64,000 nt of DNA. It comes from Deltaproteobacteria bacterium (GTDB lineage Bacteria; Myxococcota_A; UBA9042; PHBI01; JACKFB01). Under the pieces are notes generated by a model that worked only from the letters and a program-made list of their open reading frames with translations, did no database searches and was not told where the DNA came from. Positions within the stretch are counted from its first letter, which is position 1. Each line of letters begins with the position of its first letter. The translations under genes were made by a program, and so were the position numbers. The DNA is taken from the NCBI GenBank assembly GCA_020632695.1, contig JACKFB010000003.1, forward strand, positions 310,001-374,000, in the 5' to 3' direction. This document shows positions 1 to 9,191 of this stretch, in pieces.

Positions 1-594
1 TTCCTGGCGACCGTCGCGCCGCACGTGCGCGCCATCCACGAGCGCGAGGGCCGCCCGGCGCGCCTGCTCGAGCTGGCCAGCGGGGCGGGTGAGTTCAGCC
101 TGGCCTGCGCCGCCCACGCCGCGCGCCAGGGCCTGCCGGTCGAGGTCACGGGCTCGGACATCGTCCCGGAGTACGTCGCGGCGGCCAACGAACGAGCGCG
201 CCGCCAAGCCATCCCGGCCCGCTTCCTCACGCTGAACGCCTTCGATCTCTCCGAGCTCCCGGCCGGCGCCTTCGACGTCGTGTTCATCAGCCAGAGCCTG
301 CACCACTTCAGCGGCGGACAGCTCGCCATGATGATGGCCCAGGCCCGCCGGGTGGCCACCACCGCCTTCGTCGGGGTCGACGGCCGGCGCGGGCTGGCGC
401 TGGTCGGCCTGGTGCCGGTGCTGGCGGCGGTCGTCGGCGGCCCCGTCCTCGTGCACGACGCCACGGTGTCGGCCCGGAAGTTCTACGCCGAGGCCGAGCT
501 GGAGCTGCTGGCCCGCATCGCGCTGCCCGACGCCGCGGTCACCGTGCGCTCGTCGCACCCGGGCTTCTCGGTGCTGGACGCCCGCTGGGGCTGA
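1..594 (+). CDS. SAM-dependent methyltransferase, class I (5' end outside window)
   Basis: The frame is open from base 1, so the true start lies upstream; the GTG at 25 is probably internal. The visible 197 residues have a Rossmann-type methyltransferase core: a glycine-rich SAM loop (LELASGAGEF), an acidic residue after the second strand (GSDI) and a fourth-strand motif FDVVFISQSLHHF. A hydrophobic stretch follows (LVGLVPVLAAVVGG), perhaps a membrane-facing helix. The small-molecule substrate cannot be told. The gene converges on the aminotransferase with 7 bp between stops. Family certain; role unknown. Confidence 0.75.
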   Translation, partial: FLATVAPHVRAIHEREGRPARLLELASGAGEFSLACAAHAARQGLPVEVTGSDIVPEYVAAANERARRQAIPARFLTLNAFDLSELPAGAFDVVFISQSLHHFSGGQLAMMMAQARRVATTAFVGVDGRRGLALVGLVPVLAAVVGGPVLVHDATVSARKFYAEAELELLARIALPDAAVTVRSSHPGFSVLDARWG

Positions 595-601
595 GCCGCC
601 C

Positions 602-1921
602 TCAGCCTTCGAAGGCGGCGTCCATGACGTCCAGGGCGCGCCCCACGCGGGCGAAGCCCTCGCGCAGGTCGGCCTCGTCGATGCAGAGCGGCGGCAGCAC
701 CATGAGGGTGGACCAGCGCACGTAGGCGAAGAGCCCCTCCTCGAGCAGCCGCACGTACAGATCGTGCATGAGCGGGTGCTTGGCGTTGAAGCCGCCGAAG
801 GGCTGCCCGCTGGCGTCGCGCTGCAGGTCGATCATGGCGAAGAGGCCGATGGCGCGGCCGCCGCGCACCGAGGGGTGGGCCGCGGCGAGCCGGTCGATCT
901 CCTCGCGCACCACCGGCTCGAGCGCGGCCGCCCGCGCGACCAGCCCGTCCTGCTGCAGCACCTCGACGTTGGCGACCGCCGCGGCCAGCGACACCGGGTG
1001 CGCGTGGTAGGTGAGGCCGGTCTGGAAGACCCGCTCGTCGAAGCGCCGGGCCAACCCGCGCCGGAGCGCCATCGCCCCGAGCGGCGCGTAGGAGCTGGTC
1101 AGCCCCTTGGCCATCGTGACGATGTCGGGGGTGATCCCCTCGTGCTCGAAGGCGAACCAGCGCCCCGTGCGCCCGAAGCCGCACATCACCTCGTCGCACA
1201 CCAGCAGGATGCCGTGGCGCTCGGTCAGCTCACGCACGCCGCGCAGCCAGCCGTCGGGCGGGGCCAGCACGCCGTTGGTGCCCGTCACGGTCTCGATGAA
1301 GAGCGCCGCTATCTGGTCGGGCCCCTCCATCCGGATGACCTCCTCGAGGTAGGCGAGGTGGCGCGCCGTGCGTTCGGCGGCGGTGGCGCCGAACGAGTAG
1401 CCGTAGGGCTCGGGGTCCAGGACGTGGATGAACCCGGGCGGGCCGGGCTCGGTGGCCCAGCGCCGGGGGTCGCCGGTGAGCTGCATCGCCCCGGCGGTGG
1501 CGCCGTGGTAGCTGCGGTAGCGGCTGAGGATCTTGTGCCGGCCGGTCGCCCAGCGCGCCGCCTTGATGGCGCTCTCGTTGGCGTCCGAGCCACCAAGCGT
1601 GAAGAAGAACACGTCCAGGTCGCCGGGCAGCACCGAGGCCAGGAGCTGACCGGCCCGCGCGCGGATCTCGGTGGCCGCTCCCGGGTAGGCGTAGGGCAGC
1701 GCGTCGAGCTGGGCCTTCATGGCGTCGATGACGCGGCGCTCGCCGTGCCCGACCGTCACGCTCATGGTCTGGCTGTTGAAGTCGAGCAGGCGCTTGCCGT
1801 CGGCGGTCCAGAACCAGGCTCCCTCGCCCCCGACGACGGCCAGGGGCTCCACCGAGTCCTGACGGCTCCACGAGTACAGCGAGTGCTCGCGGCACAGGCG
1901 GATCATCTCGTCGGCGTTCAC
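602..1921 (-). CDS. class III PLP-dependent aminotransferase
   Basis: The 439-residue product has the usual length for fold-type I class III aminotransferases, which move an amino group between an omega-amine or amino acid and a keto acid such as pyruvate. Visible hallmarks are the cofactor-binding GGSDANE loop (residues 110-116), the D243-EV motif that binds the pyridine nitrogen, and the Schiff-base lysine K272 in MAKGLTSSYAP. The overall look is like the taurine/beta-alanine:pyruvate branch, but substrate cannot be fixed by reading. It lies 59 bp downstream of apaG and may be the last gene of the DUF2330-sfsA-apaG run. Confidence 0.88.
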   Translation of the reverse strand: MNADEMIRLCREHSLYSWSRQDSVEPLAVVGGEGAWFWTADGKRLLDFNSQTMSVTVGHGERRVIDAMKAQLDALPYAYPGAATEIRARAGQLLASVLPGDLDVFFFTLGGSDANESAIKAARWATGRHKILSRYRSYHGATAGAMQLTGDPRRWATEPGPPGFIHVLDPEPYGYSFGATAAERTARHLAYLEEVIRMEGPDQIAALFIETVTGTNGVLAPPDGWLRGVRELTERHGILLVCDEVMCGFGRTGRWFAFEHEGITPDIVTMAKGLTSSYAPLGAMALRRGLARRFDERVFQTGLTYHAHPVSLAAAVANVEVLQQDGLVARAAALEPVVREEIDRLAAAHPSVRGGRAIGLFAMIDLQRDASGQPFGGFNAKHPLMHDLYVRLLEEGLFAYVRWSTLMVLPPLCIDEADLREGFARVGRALDVMDAAFEG

Positions 1922-1980
1922 CGGGCCACCGCCACGGAGCGAGGCGAGCGCGCGCCAACCTTGCGGGCCACCTCTGCCGC

Positions 1981-2364
1981 TCAGTTCAGCGCGTTCGGGA
2001 GCGCCAGCGTGAACGGCGCGATGGCCGCGTCGAAGCTGGAGCCCGAGGCCGACACCATCTGGTAGGTCCCGTGCATGGTCCCGACCTGGGTGCGCAGCGG
2101 GCAGGCGCTGGTGTACTCGTGCGTCTGCCCCGGCTCCAGCACGGGCTGCTCGCCGATCACGCCCGGGCCGCGCACCTCCTCGACCTTGCTGTCGCCGTCG
2201 GTGATGACCCAGTGGCGGCTGATGAGCTGCACCGTCTCCTCGCCCTCGTTGGCGATGCGCACGCGGTAGGCGAAGAAGTAGTAGTCCTGCTCGGGGGCGC
2301 TGCGTTCGGGGACGTAGGCGCTCTCGACCGTGACTCGCACACCGCGCGTCGTGCTCTCGCTCAT
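1981..2364 (-). CDS. apaG: ApaG (DUF525) domain protein
   Basis: The 127-residue product matches the compact ApaG family (fibronectin-III-like beta sandwich, about 125 residues). Typical segments are present: YFFAYRVRIANEGEETVQL, ISRHWVITDGD, VRGPGVIGEQPVLEPG and GTMHGTYQM. The ATG at 2364 is chosen because the homologous part begins a few residues later; a longer in-frame extension upstream is only an open-frame artefact. Biochemical role is still unclear in the family (divalent metal and pyrophosphate links). It is 32 bp after sfsA. Confidence 0.93.
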   Translation of the reverse strand: MSESTTRGVRVTVESAYVPERSAPEQDYYFFAYRVRIANEGEETVQLISRHWVITDGDSKVEEVRGPGVIGEQPVLEPGQTHEYTSACPLRTQVGTMHGTYQMVSASGSSFDAAIAPFTLALPNALN

Positions 2365-2396
2365 GCCGACCGGATTACTCCGAGGCGCGTTGGGGA

Positions 2397-3131
2397 TCAA
2401 GCCCCGGCGCCCAGACCGACCGGCAACGCCCGGTCCAGGGCCACGTCGGTGGGCCGCACCCGGCAACGCAGCGCCACCGCCTCGACGCCCCCGGCCACCG
2501 CCTCGCGCAGCCCGGCGGCGTATGCGGGATCGATGGCCTCGGCCGGCGCGAACCGCTCGGCGTCGCCGCGCTGGACCACGTACACCATCACCGCCCGGTG
2601 CCCCGCCCGCACCATGGCGCCGAGCTCGCGCAGATGCGTCAGCCCGCGGGCGGTCACGGCGTCGGGGAAGAGCGCGGTGCCGCCGCTGACCAGCGTGACG
2701 TTCTTCACCTCGACGTAGCACGGGCGCCGGTCATCGGGGTGACCGTCGGCCAGCAGGTCGATGCGCGAGCGCTCGCCGTAGCGCACCTCTCGGCGAAGCG
2801 AGGTGTAGCCCGTCAGCTCGGGCACCGCGTTGGCCGAGACCGCGGCCGTGACCAGCGCGTTGGGGAGCTGCGTGTCGACGCCCACCAGCACGTCGCCGTC
2901 GCTGGCGAGGCGCCAGGTCCACTGCAGCTTGCGCCTGGGATCGTCGTGGGGCGTGAGCCACACCCGGCTGCCCGGCTCCTGGCAGCCCGTCATCGCGCCG
3001 GTGTTCATGCAGTGGGCCGTGACCTCGCGGCCGTCGTCCAGGCGCACGTCGGCGAGGAAGCGCTTGTAGCGCCGCGAGAGCACGCCCGGCACCAGCGGCG
3101 GGGCGAAGGGGAGCGAGACCGCCGCGGTCAC
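2397..3131 (-). CDS. sfsA: SfsA, sugar fermentation stimulation protein homologue
   Basis: The 244-residue product carries the SfsA N-terminal OB-like part (FLADVRLDDGREVTAHCMN, NTGAMTGC) and the nuclease-like C-terminal core with IDLLADG and YVEVKNVTL, i.e. the D...ExK pattern of a PD-(D/E)xK fold, followed by FPDAVTARGLTHLREL. SfsA binds DNA/RNA and was first linked to maltose metabolism in E. coli; whether it cuts nucleic acid is debated. Only 4 bp separate it from the DUF2330 gene upstream, suggesting cotranscription. Confidence 0.93.
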   Translation of the reverse strand: MTAAVSLPFAPPLVPGVLSRRYKRFLADVRLDDGREVTAHCMNTGAMTGCQEPGSRVWLTPHDDPRRKLQWTWRLASDGDVLVGVDTQLPNALVTAAVSANAVPELTGYTSLRREVRYGERSRIDLLADGHPDDRRPCYVEVKNVTLVSGGTALFPDAVTARGLTHLRELGAMVRAGHRAVMVYVVQRGDAERFAPAEAIDPAYAAGLREAVAGGVEAVALRCRVRPTDVALDRALPVGLGAGA

Positions 3132-3135
3132 CCGA

Positions 3136-4275
3136 TCAGATGCGGGCCAGCGCGACGCGGCGGCGGCGGCGCGCCAGCAGCCCCAGCGCCAGCAGGAGGC
3201 CCGCGCCCAGCCCCAGCGTCACGCCCGGCGCCGGCACGACGGTCTCCGGCACCACCTCGGGCCCGTCCTTGGCGAAGGTGACGACCGGGTCGGCCATCGA
3301 ATCCGCGGGGACGCGCGCGTGCAGCCGGGTGAGGAAGCCGCGCTCGTCGTCGACCAGGGCCGCCACGCTGGCCGGCAGATCCGGCGTCCCGGCGTCCAGG
3401 TCCACCGAGAACTCGGTGACGAAGACCCGACCGCCGGCCTTCATGGTGATGGCGTCGAGCGCCGCGTCGTAGTCCCCGGCCCGCCCGGCGGCGAGCTGGT
3501 CGTGCACGCCCGTGCCGATCTGCGCCAGGTCGACGGAGCCGTAGTCCAGGATGCGGAAGCGCTTGTCGGCGACGACGAAGATGGTGGTCTCTGCCAGGTC
3601 CGGCGTGGCCGGCGCGGCCTGCGCCAGCGCCAGCTCGAGCCGGATGTCGGGCGGCTCGAAGAAGGTCACGGCGACGGGCGCGGGCTCGGTGAGCGCGCCG
3701 GTGCGGGGGAAGGTGACCCCCACGAGGCGGGCGCCGCCGTCGAGCTCGGCCTTCAGCGCGGCCACGTCGTCGTCGGTGAAGGCCAGGCCCGCGCCGGTGA
3801 GCCAGGACCTGACCGCGCCCTCGTTGGAGGGCGAGATCACCGTGGCCTCGATGGCGCTCGGGGTGCCCGCCAGGTCGTCCACCGACGGCGTGAAGACCTC
3901 GTCGCGGGTGACGCTGGCCGAGTCGCAGCCGTCGCCGGCGTTCTGGCGCTCGGTCACGACCGCGGGGCCGGTGAGCCCGAAGAGTGCCGAGAAGACGTCC
4001 GGATCCGCGTCGACCAGCTCCGGGATGCCGTGTACGGGCAGGACGTAGCCCAGACGCCCCGTCTCCTCCCCGCCGGTCGAGCCCACCACCGGCTGGACGG
4101 TCAGGGTGACCTTGCCGCCGCGCCACACCGTCAGCATGCGGTGGGCGGCCACGTCGAGCTGGACGTCTGAGGAGTCAGCGAAGAACCGAGCGGTGGCGTG
4201 CGCCGGCGCAGGCGCCAGCGCGGAGGCGGCGAGGAGGGCGGCGAAGGCCAGGCGAGAGAGCGGCAGACGCTTCAT
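3136..4275 (-). CDS. DUF2330 exported protein with C-terminal membrane tail
   Basis: The 379-residue product starts with a signal peptide (MKRLPLSRLAFAALLAASA, cleavage after AHA). The mature part begins ARFFADSSDVQL and contains the typical DUF2330 stretch in which a protein reports readings of a putative pore-like or inter-alpha type fold (GRLGYVLPVHGIPELVD). At the C-terminus is a hydrophobic helix with a following RRRRR cluster, giving a sorting-tail-like anchor without the Cys usual in MYXO-CTERM. Function of DUF2330 is unknown; it is common in Myxococcota and Actinobacteria. First gene of the likely operon with sfsA and apaG. Confidence 0.8.
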   Translation of the reverse strand: MKRLPLSRLAFAALLAASALAPAPAHATARFFADSSDVQLDVAAHRMLTVWRGGKVTLTVQPVVGSTGGEETGRLGYVLPVHGIPELVDADPDVFSALFGLTGPAVVTERQNAGDGCDSASVTRDEVFTPSVDDLAGTPSAIEATVISPSNEGAVRSWLTGAGLAFTDDDVAALKAELDGGARLVGVTFPRTGALTEPAPVAVTFFEPPDIRLELALAQAAPATPDLAETTIFVVADKRFRILDYGSVDLAQIGTGVHDQLAAGRAGDYDAALDAITMKAGGRVFVTEFSVDLDAGTPDLPASVAALVDDERGFLTRLHARVPADSMADPVVTFAKDGPEVVPETVVPAPGVTLGLGAGLLLALGLLARRRRRVALARI

Positions 4276-4341
4276 GGACGAAACCTCGAGGGCTCGGGAG
4301 AGCGACCGGCGGCCTCGAGCGGCCGCCGGCTTCGGCGGGCA

Positions 4342-5904
4342 TTATTTTCCGGGCGGGCGGGGTGGGGCGGAGGGGCGCGGAGGCGCAACCGGACGATCGG
4401 CCGAGGCACCGCCTGAGGCGGCTGCGGCCACCGCTGACGACTGATCGGCCGAGGCACCGCCTGAGGCGGCTGCGGCCGTCGCTGACGACGTCGCTCCCTC
4501 GGGTCGCGGCTGCGACGGGCCTGGGGCCCGACTCGCCGCGCCCTCGGTCGCGCCGCCGTCAGCGGCGGCCTCGCTCGCCTCATTCGGCGCCTCTACATCG
4601 GTGGGGGGCTTGGTCGTGGCACCGGGCTGGGTTGCGGCTGCGGGCTTGGGCTCGGTCGCGGCGACGGGCTCGGTCGCGGCCACGGGCTCGGTGGCGGCTG
4701 CGGGCTCGGCTGCGGCTGCGGGCTCGGCTGCGGGCTTGGGCTCGGCTGCGGGCTTGGCTGGGGGGGAGACGGCCGTCAGGGCTGGGGCGCCTGCTGGCGC
4801 TACTACCGAGGTCTCGGAGGCGGGCTCCTCGTCCCTTGCGGGGCGGCGGCGTCGTACTGTGGAGGAGCGCTCGGCCTCGGCGGCCTCGGCGGCCTCGGCT
4901 TCGGCCTGGGCGGCGGCGGTGGCCTCGGCGGCCTCGGCTTCGGCCCGGGCGGCCGCGTCGGCGTCGGCCTTCGCCTTGGCCTCGGCCTCGGCCCGGGCCT
5001 TGGCGTCGAGCTCGGCCTGCGCTGCGGCTCGCGCCGCCGCCTCGATGGCCGGGTCCGGCTCGGGCGTCCCGGGCAGCTCGATGGGCGCCGCGTCCAGGTT
5101 CGGCTTCACGACCTCGCTCTTGGGCTCCAGCGCCCGCCGCTTCTGCGACTTCTCGGCGCGCGGCATCGGCGGCGCCTTGCCGTGCTGCAGCACGTAGTTC
5201 TCGTCCTGGAGCACGTCGAGCTGGAGCTGGGTCACGATCCACGCCCGGCGGTTGGCCTCGTTCTTCTTCGCCAGCACCCGCGCCTCGTGGGTCTGCTCGA
5301 CCAGCGCCTGCTTGAGCCGCTCGGCCCGCTCCTGCGCGCGCTCCGCGTCGCGGCGCGCCTGCTCCAGCTCGCGGGTGGCCTTGTCCAGCGCCCGGGAGAT
5401 CCGCGCCGCGTCCTCGCCCCCGCCGCCCTGGGAGCCGCCGGCCGGCGGCGCCTCCACGACGGGTCGGTGCGCCACCTGCGGCTCCTCGTCCACCGTCCGC
5501 CGCTCCATCGCGGCCGTCTTCGCCAGCTCCCTCGCCTGCGCGAGCTCGGCTCGCAGCTCCTCGCGGGCGATCCGCAGCTTGTTCATCTCCGACGACAGCT
5601 CGCGCACCCGCTCCTGGGCCTGCTTGAGCTCGCTGCGCACGCCCTGCAGCTCGTCCTTGGCGGCCTGTGCGCGCTGGCTCTGCCCCTTCGCCCGCGTCTC
5701 CTTCTTGGACGCCTCCTGGGCCTTGGCCTGATAGCGGTTGGCCTGGGCGTCGAGCTGCGACTGCAGCTTCTTCATCTCGCGCTGCAGCCCGCTGTTCTCC
5801 TCGCGCGCCGCGGTGAGCTGCGTCGACTGCTCCATCGAACGGAAGAAGAGGTAGCCTGCGGCGACCAGGGCGAGCACGGCGGCGATGCCGATACCGATTT
5901 CCAT
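4342..5904 (-). CDS. membrane-anchored coiled-coil protein with Ala/Glu/Thr-rich tail
   Basis: ATG at 5904 is preferred because it opens directly on a single transmembrane helix (MEIGIGIAAVLALVAAGYLF); an in-frame ATG at 5949 would add 15 Arg-rich residues. The 520-residue product then has a long heptad coiled coil (about residues 25-215, rich in E, Q, K, R and A), a short basic region, and a low-complexity tail with repeats such as EPVAAT and AAAASGGASAD. No enzyme domain is seen. It may be a periplasmic or cytoplasmic scaffold at the inner membrane. The tail-coding DNA contains a segment repeated near 50.6 kb. Confidence 0.7.
   Translation of the reverse strand: MEIGIGIAAVLALVAAGYLFFRSMEQSTQLTAAREENSGLQREMKKLQSQLDAQANRYQAKAQEASKKETRAKGQSQRAQAAKDELQGVRSELKQAQERVRELSSEMNKLRIAREELRAELAQARELAKTAAMERRTVDEEPQVAHRPVVEAPPAGGSQGGGGEDAARISRALDKATRELEQARRDAERAQERAERLKQALVEQTHEARVLAKKNEANRRAWIVTQLQLDVLQDENYVLQHGKAPPMPRAEKSQKRRALEPKSEVVKPNLDAAPIELPGTPEPDPAIEAAARAAAQAELDAKARAEAEAKAKADADAAARAEAEAAEATAAAQAEAEAAEAAEAERSSTVRRRRPARDEEPASETSVVAPAGAPALTAVSPPAKPAAEPKPAAEPAAAAEPAAATEPVAATEPVAATEPKPAAATQPGATTKPPTDVEAPNEASEAAADGGATEGAASRAPGPSQPRPEGATSSATAAAASGGASADQSSAVAAAASGGASADRPVAPPRPSAPPRPPGK
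4490..4547. repeat. copy A of a 59-bp dispersed repeat
   Basis: This stretch of the coiled-coil gene tail is about 90% identical to 50631-50689. A central run beginning TGCGACGGGCCTGG is shared without mismatch. Here it is coding (APGPSQ on the minus strand); the other copy lies between genes in the accessory island. Confidence 0.6.
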
Positions 5905-6039
5905 GCGGCGTGTCCTGACGGTCGGGAGAGGTGCGCGCCTGCGCCGCAAGTCCCGAGGCTGGTGCGGCGTGGGGCCCGTCGAGGTTCAGGACGGGCAGAG
6001 GCCGGGGACGCTATCACGACTCCGGTCAGTGATCTCGCG

Positions 6040-7263
6040 TCAATCTTCCTTGCCGAAGACCCAGCTCTCCCAGCGCTCCACGTCGAGCCCGAGGTTCTTG
6101 CCCGAGATCTCCTGCAGCGCCCAGGCCGCCATCTCCTTGACCTCCTGCTCGTCACGCTTCAGCGCGCCCAGCAGGGCCTCCGACGAGGACTCGTCGGCGA
6201 TGCGGCCCAGCGCGTCGGCGGCCCAGGTCGCGATCTTCGGATCGGCGTCGAGGAGGAAGGGCTTCAGCGCCGTGGCGGTGGACGGCGAGCGCAGCGCGCC
6301 CATGGCCACGAAGGCCAGCTTCAGCGTCTCCGGCGGCAGCTTGCGCTCGGTGAGCACCCGCAGCAGCGCCGGCAACGCGTCCATGTGGGCGATCCGCCCC
6401 AGGGCCTCGATGGACGCCGAGGCGAGCGCCGGGTCACGCACCAGCAGCGAGAGCAACGGCACCGCCACCGGATCGCCGAGCTGCCCCAGCGCCCGGATCG
6501 CGGCCAGGCGCACCTGCGGCTCCGGGTCGCTGGTGGCCATCAGCAGCATGGCCGCGCCGTCGGGGTCGCCCATGCGGGCCAGCGACTCGCAGGCCGCCAC
6601 GCGCACGGGCCAGCGGTTGGTGGGATCGGCCAGCAGCGTCCCGATGGGCAGCGTCGCCCGCCGGTCGCGCATCGCCCCCAGCGCGCGCGCCGCCGCCGCC
6701 CGCACCTTGGGGTGGAAGTGGCTGAGGGAGCTGATGAGCGGCATCACCGCGCCCGGCGAGCCGGTCTGACCCAGCGCGACGGTGGCCATGAGCTTCTCGT
6801 TGACGCTCTTGGCGCCCAGCGCGCGCGCCAGCGCCTCGACGGCGCCCTCGGGGTTGATGCGCCCCAGCGCGCCGATGGCCGCGACGCGGACGTTCTCGTT
6901 GGGGTCGTCGAGCAGCGCCAGCAGCGCGGTCCCGGCCTCGGGAGCTGCGATGTGACCCAGCGCCGCGGCGGTCGCCGCGCGGACGGTCACGCTGTTGTCG
7001 TGCAGCAGCGGCAGGAGCTGCGGCACCGCGCTCGCGCCCAGCTCCACCACGTCGGCCAGGGCGGGGCAGCGCTGCGGGTGCAGGATGTTGCAGGCCGTGG
7101 CCTCCTTGATCTGCTCGAGCACGGCGCGGCGGCCCACGCCCTTGGTCTTGCTGGCCGGCTTGGCCGTCGGCGCCGCCGCCCACGTCGCGGGTGAGGCGAT
7201 GAGGCCCCCGATCAGGGCCAGCGATACCGCGAGGCGGGTGTGCGGGAGGCAGTGGTGACCCAT
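6040..7263 (-). CDS. exported HEAT-repeat protein
   Basis: ATG at 7263 begins a signal peptide (MGHHCLPHTRLAVSLALIGG, cleavage near TWA-AA). The mature protein of about 380 residues is built almost wholly of PBS/HEAT-like helical hairpins, with recurring cores such as VRAATAAALGHI, VRVAAIGALGRI, VRAAAARALGAM and VRLAAIRALGQL; I count about nine. It ends with an acidic KED tail. Such solenoids bind partner proteins; no catalytic residue is expected. An ORF reaching 7827 exists in frame but would remove the signal peptide from the N-terminus. Confidence 0.82.
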   Translation of the reverse strand: MGHHCLPHTRLAVSLALIGGLIASPATWAAAPTAKPASKTKGVGRRAVLEQIKEATACNILHPQRCPALADVVELGASAVPQLLPLLHDNSVTVRAATAAALGHIAAPEAGTALLALLDDPNENVRVAAIGALGRINPEGAVEALARALGAKSVNEKLMATVALGQTGSPGAVMPLISSLSHFHPKVRAAAARALGAMRDRRATLPIGTLLADPTNRWPVRVAACESLARMGDPDGAAMLLMATSDPEPQVRLAAIRALGQLGDPVAVPLLSLLVRDPALASASIEALGRIAHMDALPALLRVLTERKLPPETLKLAFVAMGALRSPSTATALKPFLLDADPKIATWAADALGRIADESSSEALLGALKRDEQEVKEMAAWALQEISGKNLGLDVERWESWVFGKED

Positions 7264-7519
7264 GGGAGCCCTCCGAGGTGGCGGCGATTGTCTGGGAGCG
7301 GCCGCCGCGTGGTCAAGGCGGAGGCGGCGAATCCATGCGATCCCGAGGCCCCGACCGCCACCGCATCCGGCCGCGCCCACGCAGGCGGCAATCGGCGCCA
7401 CCGGCTCGGCAGACGCCGCGACGGTGTAGGATGTTCCGGGCGGCGTGGCACGGGCGCGCTCTGCGCCGGCGCTCGGCACGCCTCCGCCCCGCACCTCCCC
7501 TCGACCGCGTGGAGTCTCG

Positions 7520-8206
7520 ATGCGGCCTCTCTCCTGCCTGCTGCCCGCGCTGGCCCTGGCGGCGCTGTCGACGCTCTCCTGCACCGGCGGCGAGCGCTCG
7601 CCGGTCACCGTCCCCCCGGCCGACGCACCCGGCGCCGACGAGCGCGCCGGGCCCGAGGACTCGACGGCGCTCCCCGAGGCCACCCCCGCCGACGGCCACC
7701 CGGCCGATCGCTGGCAGCCCGGCACCGGCGGCACCGGCGGCGGCCTCTTCGTCGTCGACGCCCAGGGGACCGACCTGGGCCTGCTCATCCGCCGTGGCAG
7801 CGACGACAGCGTCGCCGGCCGCACCATCTACGACACGGTGACCGTGTTCCACCCCGGCAGCGGGCTCTTCTTCGACATCACCATGACCGACGCCACGCCG
7901 CTCCTCCCCGGCACCACCTTCTTCACCAGCTCGGACTGCGCCACCCCCGTCGGCGTGTCGGCCGGCGGGTGCGCCACCTGCCTCGCTGGCCACGGCATCG
8001 GCTTCCTCCACGGCGGCGCCTGGTGGCGCGTGGTCGCCGGCGCCGCCCGCGAGGCCATCGCCAACGGCTCGGCCCGCGGCCCGACGGCCGACGCCGCCTG
8101 CGTCCCGCACTCGTCGAGCAACTCGCCGGCCTTCCCCGTCGAGCCGGTGAGCGGGCCGCACCCGCCCACCGCGTTCGTGCCGCCGCTCCGCTTCGCCTAC
8201 CGCTGA
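7520..8206 (+). CDS. lipoprotein of unknown function
   Basis: ATG at 7520 opens a type II signal peptide (MRPLSCLLPALALAALSTLS then C) with a lipobox LSTLSC, so the protein should be anchored to a membrane by its N-terminal Cys. A Pro/Asp/Ala/Glu linker follows, then a compact region with several Cys (SSDCATP, GGCATCLAGHGIGFLHGG, ADAACVPHSS) that could form disulfides in the periplasm. No family recognised. Divergent from the HEAT gene and convergent with the FGE-fold gene. Confidence 0.6.
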   Translation: MRPLSCLLPALALAALSTLSCTGGERSPVTVPPADAPGADERAGPEDSTALPEATPADGHPADRWQPGTGGTGGGLFVVDAQGTDLGLLIRRGSDDSVAGRTIYDTVTVFHPGSGLFFDITMTDATPLLPGTTFFTSSDCATPVGVSAGGCATCLAGHGIGFLHGGAWWRVVAGAAREAIANGSARGPTADAACVPHSSSNSPAFPVEPVSGPHPPTAFVPPLRFAYR

Positions 8207-8238
8207 CCCGCCCCCGCCCGCCGGTGGCCGGTCAGCGG
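8200..8238. terminator. inverted repeat spanning two convergent stops
   Basis: A perfect 9-bp inverted repeat (CCGCTGACC / GGTCAGCGG) has a 21-nt loop. Each arm holds the stop codon of one of the two convergent genes, so one structure could end both transcripts. There is no T tract, as usual in this GC-rich sequence. Function is inferred. Confidence 0.4.
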
Positions 8239-9191
8239 CAGCAGCGGAAGCCGCGGAAGGTCGCCGCGTCGCCCTGGCCGCCGTTCCAGCGGTGGGTCGC
8301 CCGCACGAACTCCTGGATGCTGTCGGCCCCGCCGCCGCGATACACCCGCAAGCAGCTCGCCTGGTCCTCCCAGGCGCTGCCGTCGGTGGGCGCCCCGTCG
8401 AAGCCCCCGTGCCAGCAGTCCTGCACCCACTCCCAGGCGTTGCCGGCCATGTCCATCACGCCGTAGGGGCTGGCCCCGGCCGGCTTGCTGCCCACGTCCA
8501 GCGTGTCGCCGGTGCCGCACCCCACCGGGTCGGTCGCGATCTCCGTCATCACCGCTCGCGAGCAGTCCGCGGCGGCGCCGCCCCACGGGTACACCCGCGC
8601 GCCGGCCGTGCAGTCGCCCCCGGCCAGCTCGCACCCGCCGCGGGCCGCCTTCTCCCACTCCGCCTCGGCGCAGAGCCGCTGCCCGCGCCACGCGCAGTAG
8701 GTCTGCGCCCCGTACCAGGTCACCTCCACCACCGGCCGCAGCTCGCGTCCGGCCTTGGCCTGCCAGCGCCCGCCCGCCTCCTCGACCGGCGGGTCGACGA
8801 AGGCCGTCTTCACGCAGGGCGCCGCGCCGCACACGTTACCCTCGGCGCGCAAGAACGACGCGAAGTCCGACGCGGTGACCTCCCGGCGGTCGATGCGGTA
8901 GGCGGCCGTGGTCACCACGTGCGGCGGCGACTCGGTCTGGGCGCAGTCGGCGTCGCCCGCCGGGTCGCAGCCCATCAGGAACTGCCCCGCGGGGATGGAC
9001 GCCTCGTCCAGCGCGCTGCGGCCGCTCGTCGCCGCACCCACACAGGTCCCGCCCCCGCCCGGCTGGTCGCACACCTGCGCGGCGCCGCAGTCGGTGTCGC
9101 GCACGCAGGACGCGCCCCCGTCGCACGCCGACAGCGCCGCGCCCGCCAGGGCCAGCGCGACCATCGCCCGCGTCGTCTTCCCCACCTTCAT
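8232..9191 (-). CDS. lipoprotein with formylglycine-generating-enzyme (SUMF1) fold
   Basis: The start at 9191 overlaps the DUF1295 stop by 4 bp (ATGA), supporting coupling. The 319-residue product has a lipobox (LSAC, C at 22), a short Cys-rich module (CVRDTDCGAAQVC) common on myxobacterial surface proteins, then an FGE-sulfatase domain: IPAGQFLMGC, VTWYGAQTYCAWRGQRLC, EAEWEKAARGG, GVMDMAGNAWEWVQD and a final RGFRCCR. The catalytic Cys pair of true formylglycine enzymes, normally just after the RGGS motif, is not seen here (RGGGADSIQEF), so this is likely a non-catalytic binding version. Confidence 0.85.
   Translation of the reverse strand: MKVGKTTRAMVALALAGAALSACDGGASCVRDTDCGAAQVCDQPGGGGTCVGAATSGRSALDEASIPAGQFLMGCDPAGDADCAQTESPPHVVTTAAYRIDRREVTASDFASFLRAEGNVCGAAPCVKTAFVDPPVEEAGGRWQAKAGRELRPVVEVTWYGAQTYCAWRGQRLCAEAEWEKAARGGCELAGGDCTAGARVYPWGGAAADCSRAVMTEIATDPVGCGTGDTLDVGSKPAGASPYGVMDMAGNAWEWVQDCWHGGFDGAPTDGSAWEDQASCLRVYRGGGADSIQEFVRATHRWNGGQGDAATFRGFRCCR

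Noticed and set aside
5182..7194. 670-residue plus-strand open frame opposite the coiled-coil and HEAT genes
   Set aside because: Leu/Arg/His-rich shadow; the minus strand carries clear signal peptide and repeats.
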